From Unio delphinus (taxonomy: Eukaryota > Mollusca > Bivalvia > Unionida > Unionidae): a DNA stretch of 64,000 nucleotides. The first letter of the stretch is position 1, and the number at the start of each line of letters is the position of its first letter. Shown piece after piece: positions 38,270 to 47,541 of the stretch. Both the position numbers and the translations under genes were made by a program. The notes under the pieces are model-generated. The model was not told the origin of the DNA. It was given only the letters and a program-made list of their open reading frames with translations, and did not search any database. The stretch is from the NCBI GenBank assembly GCA_029339505.1, contig JAQISU010000182.1, positions 1,119,001 through 1,183,000 of the forward strand, given 5' to 3'.

Positions 38270-40502
38270 TCACATCATCATACAAATGCTTGTACACAAT
38301 CCATTAACATCCCTCTCACATGATCATATAAATGCTTGTATACAGCACACTAACATCACTCTCACATGATCATGCGAATGCTTGTATACAGCACACTAAC
38401 ATCCCTCTCACATGATCATAAATATGCTTGTATACAGCACAATAAATACACTACCATAACGACCATACGAATACTTGTACGAACATGAACATCCGTCTCA
38501 CTAGATCACACAAATGCTTGTATACAGCACACTAACATCCCTCTCACATGATCATACAAATACTTGTACACAGAACACTAAATACACTACCATAAAGACC
38601 ATACGAAAACTTGTAAAAATCACAATAACATCCCCCTCACATGATCATACAAATGCTTGTATACAGCACACTAACTTCCCTCTCACATGATCATAGGAAT
38701 TCTTGTATACAGCACACTAACATCCCTCTCACATGATCAGGCAAATTCTTGTATACAGAACACTAACATCCCTCTCACATGATCATACAAATACTTGTAT
38801 ACAGCACACTAAATACACTACCATTACGACCATACGAATACTTGTACAAATCACAATAACATCTCTCTCACTTGATCATACAAATACTTGTATACAGCAC
38901 ACTAACATCCTTCTCACATGATCATAGGAACGCTTGTATACAGCACACTAACATCCCTCTCACATGATCATACAAATGCTTGTATTCAGCACAATAACAT
39001 TCCTCTCACATGATCATACAAATACTTGTATACAGCACACTAAATACACTACCATAACGACCATACGAATACTTGTACAAATCACACTAACATCTCTCTC
39101 ACTTGATCATACAAATACTTGTACACAGCACACTAACATCCCTCTCACATGATCATAGGAACGCTTGTATACAGCACACTAACATCACTCTCACATGATC
39201 ATAGAAATGCTTGTATACATAACACTAACATGATCCCTCTCACGTGATCATACAAATACTTGTACACAGCACACTAACATCCCTCTCACATGATCATAGG
39301 AATGCTTGTATACAGCACACTAACATCACTCTCACATGATCATGCGAATGCTTGTATACATCACACTAACATCCCTCTCACATGATCATAGGAATGCTTG
39401 TATACAGCACACTAACATCCCTCTCACATGATCATAAAAATGCTTGTATACAGCACACTAACATCCCTCTCACATGATCATACAAATACTTGTACACAGC
39501 ACACTAAATACACTACCATAACGACCATACGAATACTTGTACAAATCACACTATCATCCCTCTCACATGATCATACGAATGCTTGTATACAGCACACTAA
39601 CATCCCTCTCACATGATCATAAATATGCTTGTATACAGCACACTAACATCATTATCACATGATAATACAAATACTTGTACACAGCACAATAAATACACTA
39701 CCATAACGACCATACGAATACTTGTACGAACATGAACATCCGTCTCACTAGATCACACAAATGCTTGTATACAGCACACTAACATCCCTCTCACATGATG
39801 ATACAAATACTTGTACACAGAACACTAAATACACTACCATTACGACCATACGAATACTTGTAAAAATCACAATAACATCCCTCTCACATGATCATACGAA
39901 TGCTTGTATACAGCACACTAGCATCACTATCACATAATAATGCAAATACTTGTACACAGCACACTAACATCCCTCTCACATGATCATGTAAATGCTTGTA
40001 TACAGCACACTAAATACACTACCATAACGACGATACGAATACTTGTACAAATCACACTAACATCCCTCTCACTTGATCATACAAATACTTGAACACAGCA
40101 CACTAACATCCCTCTTACATGATCATACAAATTCTTATATTCAGCACACTAACATCCCTCTCACATGATCATAGGAACGCTTGTATACAGCACACTAACA
40201 TCACTCTCACATGATCATAGGAATGCTTGTATACAGCACACTAACATGATCCCTCTCACATGATCATACAAATACTTGTACACAGCACACTAAATACACT
40301 ACCATAACGACCATACAGATACTTAAACACAGCACACTAACATCCCTCTCACATGATCATAGGAACGCTTGTATACAGCACACTAACATCACTCTCACAT
40401 GATCATAGGAATGCTTGTATACAGCACACTAACATCACTCTCACATGATCATAGGAATGCTTGTATACAGCACACTAACATGATCCCTCTCACATGACCA
40501 TA
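38270..40502. repeat. ~46-bp satellite array, the Maverick target
   Basis: About 48 units of the type CTCTCACATGATCATACAAA-TGCTTGTATACAGCACACTAACATC, interspersed with a second unit type (AAATACACTACCATAACGAC-CATACGAATACTTGTACAAATCAC) in a loose higher-order pattern. The array is cut at 40502 by the Maverick left end and resumes at 54960 beyond its right end. Confidence 0.93.
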
Positions 40503-40791
40503 AGCAGCAGAGAGGGTGAACAGACCACCCTTTTCGAGCAAAAATAAGGCTTCCAGATAACGTTTTCGAGCAAAATAAGGCTTACAGACCACGTTTTCGA
40601 ACAAAATATAAGGCTTCCAACGAAATCTCATTTAACCAAAAAAAAGTCTCCATTTTTGCAAAAACGGAGATTTTACGATTTTTTAATCAATTTTACTCGC
40701 AACGATGTGGTCATCACCCTCTCTGCTGCTAGAACTTTCAGTTCTGGGTCAACAAAAAATAAGAAATGATTTTTAATATTTGATCAAGTCC
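40503..40791 (+). repeat. Left terminal inverted repeat of Maverick
   Basis: Positions 40503-40773 match the complement of 54687-54958 except for one base (near 40750) and one A-run length. Weaker similarity continues to 40791, directly beside the stop codon of the minor capsid gene. Inside are three ~31-bp direct repeats (TTTTCGAGCAAAAATAAGGC type, about 40531-40622). A nested inverted pair is also present: the first 17 bp (40503-40519) recur inverted at 40714-40730, making the outer 228 bp look like a small TIR element of its own. Confidence 0.96.
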
Positions 40792-42141
40792 TTAGGACTT
40801 TACAAACAAACTAATCGCTAGCACCTCTTCTTGTAAATCAATCAGATTATTTGACTGGTCGGTGAGTTTGAAATTAATTCTGGTTAATGAATTATTATGG
40901 CATCGCATGTAGACAGGATTAATTGGGTTTTCAATAATTAGGAATCCTGGAGGAGCTGTTGGTGCAAATGAATAAAGAATATATCCCTGCTGAGCTTGAT
41001 TTGATTGCTCTAGATTAATCTGATAGCTTCCTTCGATTACATCACATATTAAATTGAGCGCAATCACCGATGAAATATTCACGTTGAAGGGAGCGATATG
41101 CCTACCGCCACCATCTGGATCATTCTTATATTTGAGGAGGATAGTTGAATCTGATTTTTGTAGCGCTTTGATATCGGTTTTAACAATTCTTGCTAATTCA
41201 TCAGCGTTGTATTTCGGAAACTTGAAATTACGCAGATTGTCTTCTGTGATATTGTAATCGGTTAGGAATCGTTGTTTATTGTCGCTGTTGTCATTAATTA
41301 TTGTTTGAATAATTAGTTCATATATATATTCCATGTCCGATATAAGCTGATTTATTATTTCAACGTGTTTTTGCGATCTTGTTTTCCGTAGTTGTTCTAG
41401 TTGTGTGTCATATAATTGTTTAATCTCATTAAAATAACCACGGACGTCAGTTAGCGTAAATGAAATAGTAACAGTTGACTCGGCTGTTCTTTTAATGATA
41501 AAATCCCATTGCAATGTGTCTTTGTTGGTAAATATAAATCTATTGCTGATTCTTCCTTTTCTTATATCAGATAAATTATCTCGATAACTGGGATTGATTT
41601 CATGATATGATTCTACGTCCGTGGTTAAGTCGGTGGTGGATTTTTCCGGTGGTTTTTCAGGCCATCCTAGTACGGTTCTAATAGAACTCTGATAGATATC
41701 TACGACGTATCCTTCTGTGCTTATCTCAATTGCGGATGATAGCGTCGGCTCATGAACTGTTATAGCGATTTTCGATTCTGTTCCAGTAATCGATTTTATT
41801 CTACGCGCGAATTCATTATTGATTTGTTCGATTTGGTATGATACGGTTGGTATGGAAACAACGTTCCAGTCTGGGGTTCCGTCGGGTTTATTCTTATTTG
41901 CAAACATTAAAGAATTATTGGGTTGTTGACCACCAAATGATTTTGATCTGATATTAGGCCAACTGTGATACACTCGTAGTTTTGCTAGCGCTATCTCCTT
42001 CACGGGGACTGGGCTAGGGAAATTCACACTAAACTCGGGTTCCGTTGATGTTATTGATATCATGCTTGTTTGTACTGAGTCCGTGTTCTCCACTATTTGT
42101 TGAAGTAATTCCATCGGTGTCGTCATTGTTATTATACTCAT
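40792..42141 (-). CDS. Minor capsid (penton-type) protein of Maverick
   Basis: 449 codons, intact. The N-terminal block FSVNFPSPVPVKEIALAKL followed by RVYHSWPNI and the C-terminal block INFKLTDQSNNLIDLQEEV match the pattern of the Polinton minor capsid protein, a predicted single jelly-roll protein that forms the vertices of the virion. The middle (about residues 190-330) is charged and helical in character. Family members usually begin shortly before the FSVNF block, so Met27 (42063) may be the true start and the first 26 codons may derive from a local tandem duplication. It is the last gene of the minus-strand cluster and ends right at the inner edge of the left TIR. The assignment rests on motif pattern only. 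Confidence 0.8.
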   Translation of the reverse strand: MSIITMTTPMELLQQIVENTDSVQTSMISITSTEPEFSVNFPSPVPVKEIALAKLRVYHSWPNIRSKSFGGQQPNNSLMFANKNKPDGTPDWNVVSIPTVSYQIEQINNEFARRIKSITGTESKIAITVHEPTLSSAIEISTEGYVVDIYQSSIRTVLGWPEKPPEKSTTDLTTDVESYHEINPSYRDNLSDIRKGRISNRFIFTNKDTLQWDFIIKRTAESTVTISFTLTDVRGYFNEIKQLYDTQLEQLRKTRSQKHVEIINQLISDMEYIYELIIQTIINDNSDNKQRFLTDYNITEDNLRNFKFPKYNADELARIVKTDIKALQKSDSTILLKYKNDPDGGGRHIAPFNVNISSVIALNLICDVIEGSYQINLEQSNQAQQGYILYSFAPTAPPGFLIIENPINPVYMRCHNNSLTRINFKLTDQSNNLIDLQEEVLAISLFVKS

Positions 42142-42352
42142 GTTGTATTTCTAATTTTGACACCGCGGAATCATAAATACTGACCATCACTGAGAACTCA
42201 CAATCTGGTATGGTTGAGATTATTGAGATCATTTTGGTTTTTGGGTTCGTGTTTTCCAATTCCATCGGTGTTGTCATTGTTATTATATTCATGTTGTCGC
42301 TCTAATTTCGATATCGCGGAATCAAAAATACTGACCATCGCTGAGAATTCAC
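42050..42352. repeat. 151-bp tandem duplication at a gene junction
   Basis: Two copies (about 42202-42352 and 42050-42201, read on the minus strand) sharing TGACCATC-CTGAGAA-TCAC and ATGARTATAATAACAATGAC landmarks exactly 151 bp apart, roughly 75-80% identical. The first copy encodes the C-terminus of the 138-aa protein. The second lies between it and the minor capsid gene and supplies that gene's upstream ATG. The period is not a multiple of three, so the copies read in different frames and generate a spurious 87-codon frame (42029-42292). Confidence 0.88.
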
Positions 42353-42614
42353 TATCTGATATAATTGTATTATCGAGTGACGACGATATCATCAGGGATA
42401 ACTGCGAATATGCGGTTGATGCAATATGAAATTGAATTAAGTAATTCTGCAGTTTACTCTGGCTGCATGATGATATCTTTTTTGCTATCCCGGTTGATAT
42501 ACCCCCGATTGTAGCCACCGCAGAAATGCAAATTGGAACTACGACCGGGGCAATCATTGTAACCGATGCAAGTATTATTCCGGCGCCAGCGAGAACGCTT
42601 GACACCGAGTACAT
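42198..42614 (-). CDS. Small membrane-type protein (138 aa), function unknown
   Basis: ATG at 42614. Residues about 5-45 are strongly hydrophobic with small residues (LAGAGIILASVTMIAPVVV, then ISAVATIGGISTGIA), suggesting one or two membrane segments. The rest is polar and Asn/Asp-rich at the end, where it overlaps the 151-bp duplication. It starts 7 bp after the stop of the 72-aa gene and lies between protease and minor capsid in the virion cluster, so a minor virion or membrane role is plausible, but I do not recognise a family. The present C-terminus may have been changed by the duplication. Confidence 0.55.
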   Translation of the reverse strand: MYSVSSVLAGAGIILASVTMIAPVVVPICISAVATIGGISTGIAKKISSCSQSKLQNYLIQFHIASTAYSQLSLMISSSLDNTIISDSEFSAMVSIFDSAISKLERQHEYNNNDNTDGIGKHEPKNQNDLNNLNHTRL

Positions 42615-42621
42615 AGTAATA

Positions 42622-42840
42622 TCAATTGCGGTGATTCTTCGTCGGTATTTTTTTATTTTTCAATGACACATCACTGCTTTTCAATTTACCCTGTTTGTCC
42701 TGAAATACAACTATTTCGTTCGGGTCAACACTTGCTAAATTTAACGTCTCAGCTATTTCATCTTTGATTAGTTTTTTTACATCACCGGTTGCAGTGTCAT
42801 CGGGTTTGGGTTTCAAAGATCTCCCCCAAATATCAATCAT
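42622..42840 (-). CDS. Small acidic/basic protein (72 aa), function unknown
   Basis: ATG at 42840 (MIDIWGRSLKPKPDD). It has a central helical-looking stretch (VKKLIKDEIAETLNLA) and a very basic tail ending KNKKIPTKNHRN. It starts 24 bp after the protease stop and ends 7 bp before the next gene, so it fits the compact minus-strand virion cluster. No family is recognised; a nucleic-acid-binding core or processing substrate is possible but unsupported. Confidence 0.5.
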   Translation of the reverse strand: MIDIWGRSLKPKPDDTATGDVKKLIKDEIAETLNLASVDPNEIVVFQDKQGKLKSSDVSLKNKKIPTKNHRN

Positions 42841-42864
42841 GTTATTGTAAAACTCTTTCTCTCT

Positions 42865-43254
42865 CTAAAATCGTTTTTGACGACTTCGTTGAAAAATCTT
42901 CGATTTTCTCCAGCGATTACTAGTGTATTCATTCACGACAACATGTGGTGGTTTTCCGCTTGGGTTACTCAAGGAGTTAGAAATAGCGTTAAGGACATTT
43001 AATACTTCGCTGCCACATATTGGTGGGTCATTCATTAGTTGTGTTGGTAGCGTAGAATACCAAGTCTTCATTGGAAGGGTTTTTATATAACGCATAAACT
43101 CTTTTGGTGGGGCTAATCCATATGAATCAAAATAGACAATCCCACGTGGATCAATAGCGTATGCAACCCAGTGAGTTCCGGGTCCGGTGCTGTTATCTTA
43201 ATTAATGATTCCGGTTTCAACGCTGTTTGGTTGATGTGGTAATTGATCTTTCAT
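42865..43254 (-). pseudogene. Adenain-like cysteine protease with in-frame stop
   Basis: Maturation protease of the adenain/Ulp1 (C48/C5) type, which in Polintons is expected to process capsid precursors. Catalytic landmarks are visible in order: His in GTHWVAYAIDP, Asp in VYFDSYG and Cys in PPICGSEVLNVL. The ATG at 43254 overlaps the stop of the upstream 188-aa gene (ATGA), which supports this start. An in-frame TAA at 43198-43200 cuts the frame 18 codons in, just before the His motif, so the product is truncated unless the stop is a sequencing error or is read through. A Met lies downstream (43095) but after the His and Asp residues. Confidence 0.85.
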
Positions 43255-43817
43255 AAAGACACCTCTGAAGTTTTTAATCGCGAGTTTTTTTTAGCAGCAT
43301 CGAATAAATCAAAATTGGACATGGGAACCATAGGTTCCTGAGTCATAGACTCTCCAATTAATAAACCGGTTCTAGTCTTAGACCCTTTCCGCTGTACCAC
43401 GAATACGGGGTTCCTGGTAGTCTTAGACCCTTTCCCTTTTTTATATCCTTTCCCAGTTGCCTTCTTTAGTGCCATTCCTGCTGCAGTACCAACGGCTCCT
43501 AACGCTGCCGCTTTAGCCACCGCTGGGGCTGCTGCTGCAATCAATGCTGGTATCGCAGCTAACAACGGGAATATACCGCCTGTTTTCATTATATTTTTGA
43601 TAGCAGCCGCAGAGAGAGTAATCTGAACACCCTTTTTTGCTACTAGTGCATCATTGAAATGTTTCACCTGACGAGTTGTCAGCGATAGTTTATTTGCACC
43701 ACCAGTCATTTGGTTGGGTTTCAACGTGATTGTGGTTCCACATTTTTTAGATGATTCCGATTGCAATTTTTTTAATTGACCGGGAGTTAACGCAACACTA
43801 ATATTACTATATGACAT
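43251..43817 (-). CDS. Virion peptide with Ala/Gly-rich hydrophobic core (188 aa)
   Basis: ATG at 43817. The N-terminal half contains two similar helix-forming LT-type blocks (LTPGQLKKLQ; LTTRQVKHFNDAL; ITLSAAAIKNIM). Residues about 101-145 form a small-residue hydrophobic stretch (FPLLAAIPALIAAAAPAVAK, then ALGAVGTAAGMAL) followed by the basic KKATGKGYKKGKGSK. A similar architecture is seen in adenovirus pX/pVI-like peptides and in related proteins of Polintons and adintoviruses. A membrane-active or core role is inference by analogy. It is followed directly by the overlapping protease gene. Confidence 0.65.
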   Translation of the reverse strand: MSYSNISVALTPGQLKKLQSESSKKCGTTITLKPNQMTGGANKLSLTTRQVKHFNDALVAKKGVQITLSAAAIKNIMKTGGIFPLLAAIPALIAAAAPAVAKAAALGAVGTAAGMALKKATGKGYKKGKGSKTTRNPVFVVQRKGSKTRTGLLIGESMTQEPMVPMSNFDLFDAAKKNSRLKTSEVSL

Positions 43818-43857
43818 TATACATAATTGATTGATTCTAAATCGTTTACAATTTCAA

Positions 43858-45255
43858 TTACATGTTTTCCACTGGTGCATCTACCACTCTCATTCTTCCA
43901 CCAACACCTTCAAGTAGCATTGATTTGTCGCTGAGAATGACAGCAACCGCTCTATAATCAGCAATAGCACCACGAAGCACATTAGCTCTAAAATGTATAT
44001 CAACAACAGATTGTCTCATCAAATCGAGATGTTCCAGTGAGAAGTAATAGATCGGATATAGATTTTTAAAGTCGTATTGTGATATTTGCAAACCAGTATC
44101 CACATTTTGATCACGTGCCATAAATGACAACAGACGATGATAAACTCGTGCAATATGATTTTCTGTGTAATTAAGTTGTATATCCTCGGATGGTTCCTGT
44201 TGGCCGTTTATTCTCAGTGAGACGTCTTTCACACCTAATTGATCAAATATCATATGGCTGAAGAGTTGATTGCCAACACGTGCGTTATCTTGTAGCGCAA
44301 TAAATATATGACGTGGCGCAGCAACACCTTGTTTTGATGCTAGGTTCCAAGTGAATAACCCATTGATATTTGATTGTTTAACATCTGTACTCACGGTTAG
44401 CCAACTCAACAACGACTTTCCTCCTTGGTCCATAAATGATAGTAATCGTTCTTCTGCGGTGATTGCTGGAGTCAACACTGGCATCCACAATGATATTTTT
44501 GTTAAATTGACTTTACCGGCATCAGCATTTGGATTTGCATTGTCTGCTGGAATCCTCCAGATTGCGTCACTATCATCACTCTTTCGTACAAGCGATACTG
44601 TATGCTTCGCTCCATAAATAACTTTTCGGACGTTTCTACAGAATCCAAATATATGATGCAGTGGAATCGCGCATGAAAATGATTTACGCGCTCCTTGCAA
44701 CATTGAAATACGTGTTGCAGCTCCTAGATTGAAATTAACATCGTTGTTTATAATCATATCTTCGGCATCAATATTAGCGGTGCCAGCATTATTCTTTGGT
44801 CGTCTTACAACAAATTGTTTTCCTCCAGCGGTATGTGTAGCATCTTTTGCAAACATCATAGAAGGTCCTGCTGATCTTGTATAATCATCGGAATATCTCG
44901 CTAACCCGATTATTGTTGTAGCCACATCAACATCGCGATCTATCGCCTCAATTTCTTTTCCATCAATGAGATATTTTGCACTCTCAAATAACGCCATGAT
45001 ACCATTATTGACAAACCCGACTTGAGTACCAGCTGGATACTCTGTATCATTTGTTCGTATAATTTCTCCTTCGATTTCGATAAACGCTTCACAGGGCAAA
45101 AAGTATTTACTAGTATCATGGACTTGAAGATCGATTCCTGCTCGACTATTTGGGTCTATTGCATGATAGGCGTAATATTGATAATCGCGTACAGAATCAT
45201 CCTTGCCAACTGGGGCGTCTATATCAAACGCTGGATCATGTGACTTTTTGAACAT
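43858..45255 (-). CDS. Major capsid protein of Maverick
   Basis: 465 codons, intact. ATG at 45255. The size is near that expected of Polinton double-jelly-roll capsid proteins. Supporting segments are the N-terminal TSKYFLPCEAFIEIEGEI, the central CAIPLHHIFGFCRNVRKVIY with the adjacent RKSDDSDAIWR, and the late ARVYHRLLSF ... YDFKNLYPIYYFSLEHL block. I recognise these as conserved in animal Maverick capsid proteins. It would form the trimeric capsomers of an icosahedral particle. The neighbours are virion proteins on the same strand. The upstream sequence GATTTAGACTCTGATCAATAG resembles the region upstream of the 188-aa gene. The call comes from pattern recognition, not a search. Confidence 0.83.
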   Translation of the reverse strand: MFKKSHDPAFDIDAPVGKDDSVRDYQYYAYHAIDPNSRAGIDLQVHDTSKYFLPCEAFIEIEGEIIRTNDTEYPAGTQVGFVNNGIMALFESAKYLIDGKEIEAIDRDVDVATTIIGLARYSDDYTRSAGPSMMFAKDATHTAGGKQFVVRRPKNNAGTANIDAEDMIINNDVNFNLGAATRISMLQGARKSFSCAIPLHHIFGFCRNVRKVIYGAKHTVSLVRKSDDSDAIWRIPADNANPNADAGKVNLTKISLWMPVLTPAITAEERLLSFMDQGGKSLLSWLTVSTDVKQSNINGLFTWNLASKQGVAAPRHIFIALQDNARVGNQLFSHMIFDQLGVKDVSLRINGQQEPSEDIQLNYTENHIARVYHRLLSFMARDQNVDTGLQISQYDFKNLYPIYYFSLEHLDLMRQSVVDIHFRANVLRGAIADYRAVAVILSDKSMLLEGVGGRMRVVDAPVENM

Positions 45256-45296
45256 TTTATTCTATTGATCAGAGTCTAAATCGCGATTTTCCATTT

Positions 45297-45739
45297 TCAT
45301 CGTCGTAGTTTTTTAAAGCCACTTCCTGCTATCATATTTGCAATATTGCTTTGGTCGGGGGTTAAAACCATCGACGCTAATTTTTCATCTACTGCGTTAT
45401 TTATAATTCTACTAACACTTGCAGGCATTTCCGCTGTAGACGGTAACGGTTTTGAAAATCCTTTGGATTTCATCCGTGATTTCACTAATGATGTTAATTT
45501 ATTCTTTGCAGTTGAAAACGTTTTTCCAGCAAGATCTCCAACAGCACCTTATCACGAATAACATCAATTGCTTTCATTCCTAATTGTTTAGCCAACGGCA
45601 TCACTTTTGGAGCCATTCTCGCAAATAACCCTGCAATGGTATTACCTAAACCATCTCCGTAGTATGCTCTATAAACCGGAAACCGTGAATTAACTACGTA
45701 GACGGGGGTTGGTTTATCATGATTGTAGTGTATGATCAT
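45297..45739 (-). pseudogene. Small minor virion protein, split by a frameshift
   Basis: The N-terminal part (45739 down to about 45550) reads RFPVYRAYYGDGLGNTIAG, then LFARMAPKVMPLAKQLGMKA. The C-terminal part (about 45550 to 45297) continues in another frame and ends IANMIAGSGFKKLRR. The YYGDGLG ... GLF-R--P pattern is typical of a small conserved Polinton virion protein (adenovirus pVI-like in position, one-to-one homology not claimed). The frames switch around 45545-45553. The 33 bp that end with its ATG are identical to those upstream of the 348-aa gene. Confidence 0.65.
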
Positions 45740-45769
45740 TATTTGAAATCAGAAACAATTTTTCAATTG
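45737..45769 (-). promoter_or_regulatory. 33-bp shared leader upstream of minor virion gene
   Basis: Minus-strand sequence CAATTGAAAAATTGTTTCTG-ATTTCAAATAATG, ending in the start codon, is exactly repeated at 46843-46875 before the 348-aa gene. Perfect identity in otherwise unrelated genes suggests a common late promoter or 5' leader. Confidence 0.6.
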
Positions 45770-45798
45770 TTATTTATCTAATCAATTGACTTTTCAAT

Positions 45799-46845
45799 TC
45801 AGTCACTATGATACCCACTTTCCACTAACTCGCCAATGAAATCTCGATATGTGCTGATATCCATAATACCACCCTGAAATAATCGTCTACAGATATCAGC
45901 TGCTTCATTAATTATTTCGGGTGAGTTATTTCTGGCTCGGAACCCTCCTACAAGAACCTCTAATCGTGATATATCACTGAGAACATTACCAGGACATGTC
46001 ATGGTAGAGTCAAAGACTCCAGCGTTGAAATCCTTTGGATTTTTAATCGAATATCCTTTTCCGCTTGTTTCCTCAGTTGTACCAGTTGCGCCCTGACTAT
46101 CATCAAGTAATTGCTTTTGTCGGCCTCGACTTTGTTTTCCTCGTTCTTGTTGTTTTTGTATACCATAACTATCAACTCCTACTTTAAAAGATCTATACTC
46201 AACTGTATCCTTTTTCAAATTACCAGTAATCCCCTTATTCGTTTTATACAACCAATTAACCCATTCATCTCGGCTTATTCTACTGTTTTTATACTCGTCT
46301 TTTAAAAAGTCCTTTCTAGAATGAAAGCTTTGGGCGGCAAAATCACCAAAGATCTTATAATCTTCGATTTTTATTAATTGAGGTCGTTTGATTTGTGTTA
46401 TAGCTTCTTCGGTGAGTTTGTCTATAAAGGGAACACTTCTTGGGGTGACGACATCAACAGGTTGTGGATCAGGTGCAGAATCATCAATATCAGCTAATCG
46501 TTCATACTCGTGTTGGGTTTTTATATCACTGGATAGCTGTTGTATCCCTGCACGTGTTTGTTCGGTCTCTGCTGCTATCTTTTCAAGCACACCAAGAACA
46601 GGCACTTCTCGTCGCTTGCCTTCCTTAGGAATATCTCCGTATATTGCTCGTTCAGTTGCTGTTTTCACATCTTTGGTCGCACTTGTTATCGAAGTAAACA
46701 GTTGTTCACTTGACACAGAAAAGTCAGTCTGCGCTTGTTGTCGTTGTTGAAGTTTATTCCGTACAGAGTCGCGAATTGGTACAAATCTCCTGATTGCATC
46801 CAGTCGTTCACGAGCCAATCGGGTTGTTAATGCTTCATTGACCAT
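45799..46845 (-). CDS. Maverick virion-associated protein (348 aa), role unknown
   Basis: ATG at 46845, preceded by the shared 33-bp leader. The N-terminal ~120 residues are Arg/Gln/Glu-rich and look coiled-coil forming. The middle is polar with a KQQERGKQSRGRQKQ basic patch and a GKGYSIKNPKDF turn. The C-terminal ~60 residues (SRLEVLVGGFRARNNSPEII, then ADICRRLFQGGIMD) resemble a C-terminal block I associate with conserved Polinton proteins of unknown role. Position between the 133-aa gene and the capsid genes suggests a structural or assembly function. The frame is intact. Confidence 0.65.
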   Translation of the reverse strand: MVNEALTTRLARERLDAIRRFVPIRDSVRNKLQQRQQAQTDFSVSSEQLFTSITSATKDVKTATERAIYGDIPKEGKRREVPVLGVLEKIAAETEQTRAGIQQLSSDIKTQHEYERLADIDDSAPDPQPVDVVTPRSVPFIDKLTEEAITQIKRPQLIKIEDYKIFGDFAAQSFHSRKDFLKDEYKNSRISRDEWVNWLYKTNKGITGNLKKDTVEYRSFKVGVDSYGIQKQQERGKQSRGRQKQLLDDSQGATGTTEETSGKGYSIKNPKDFNAGVFDSTMTCPGNVLSDISRLEVLVGGFRARNNSPEIINEAADICRRLFQGGIMDISTYRDFIGELVESGYHSD

Positions 46846-46875
46846 TATTTGAAATCAGAAACAATTTTTCAATTG
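46843..46875 (-). promoter_or_regulatory. 33-bp shared leader upstream of 348-aa gene
   Basis: Exact copy of 45737-45769, ending in the ATG. A partial second copy (ACAATTTTTCAAT) follows immediately upstream at about 46880. Confidence 0.6.
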
Positions 46876-47139
46876 CAAAACAATTTTTCAATCCGACCTA
46901 ACACCATCGTGGAAGTGTTTTGAGATCTCTATCATTGATGGGGAAAGTGTGGAAATCCTTATAAAAATAAATAATATCACACTTTCCCCACTTTTCCATT
47001 GATCAATCTGAACCGTCCATCAATTTTTATTCAGTGTGAAATATTTTCACTGTTTTTGACATTGTCAATCACAAAATGCTAAAAAAAAAAAAAGATCTCT
47101 ATGAGGGACGGTCACAATCAAATAATGATAAATGGTCAA
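46876..47139. other. Intergenic region of the Maverick
   Basis: The largest gene-free stretch inside the element. It contains an imperfect inverted pair, GGGGAAAGTGTGG (about 46939) and CACACTTTCCCCAC (about 46979), which could form a stem, and an A13 run near 47080. It may hold a regulatory region or terminator for the convergently placed or downstream genes. No ORF. Confidence 0.4.
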
Positions 47140-47541
47140 TCAAAATTGTTCATTTTCTTGAATTAACGCCCGTAGGTTTCTAATTTTAGAATTAACCTCC
47201 TTTTTCAATTCGTATTCGTACCCCAATTCTTTTCGTATTCGTTCTACGATGGTATACAACGGAGCGAACACACTTACGTCACCGGAAAATGCGAGAGAGT
47301 CCCGAATAGAATTCTGAATTCTCTTGATGAGCGCATACTTCTTTGGTAGCATATACTTGTTAGTGCTAACTCCGTATTCTATATCCTGAAAATCAGACAT
47401 GATTTGATCAGGATTTAACCCATCTGATAGTTCAATATCCCAACTTTTCAATTTTGAAATCTCGGATGAAATGCTATTCATGTTTTCAGAATTCATTATT
47501 CTATAATAATGATATATTTCTAAATGAAAAATATGACGCAT
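47140..47541 (-). CDS. 133-aa Maverick protein, function unknown
   Basis: The first ATG at 47541 overlaps the HNH gene stop by one base (TAATG). An internal ATG at 47496 (MNSENMNS) is an alternative start, preceded by an AT-rich ATTTAGAAATATATCATTAT block reminiscent of the leaders before the capsid genes. The product is polar and mostly helical in character (KKYALIKRIQNSI; IVERIRKELGYEYELKKEV) with no cysteine pairs or membrane segment. No family recognised. Confidence 0.5.
   Translation of the reverse strand: MRHIFHLEIYHYYRIMNSENMNSISSEISKLKSWDIELSDGLNPDQIMSDFQDIEYGVSTNKYMLPKKYALIKRIQNSIRDSLAFSGDVSVFAPLYTIVERIRKELGYEYELKKEVNSKIRNLRALIQENEQF

Noticed and set aside
38270..40502. Possible CRISPR-like or regulatory repeat array
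   Set aside because: Two diverged unit types without unique spacers; best read as a satellite.
42029..42292. 87-codon minus-strand frame between the 138-aa and minor capsid genes
   Set aside because: Produced by the 151-bp tandem duplication and overlapping both neighbours; not an independent gene.
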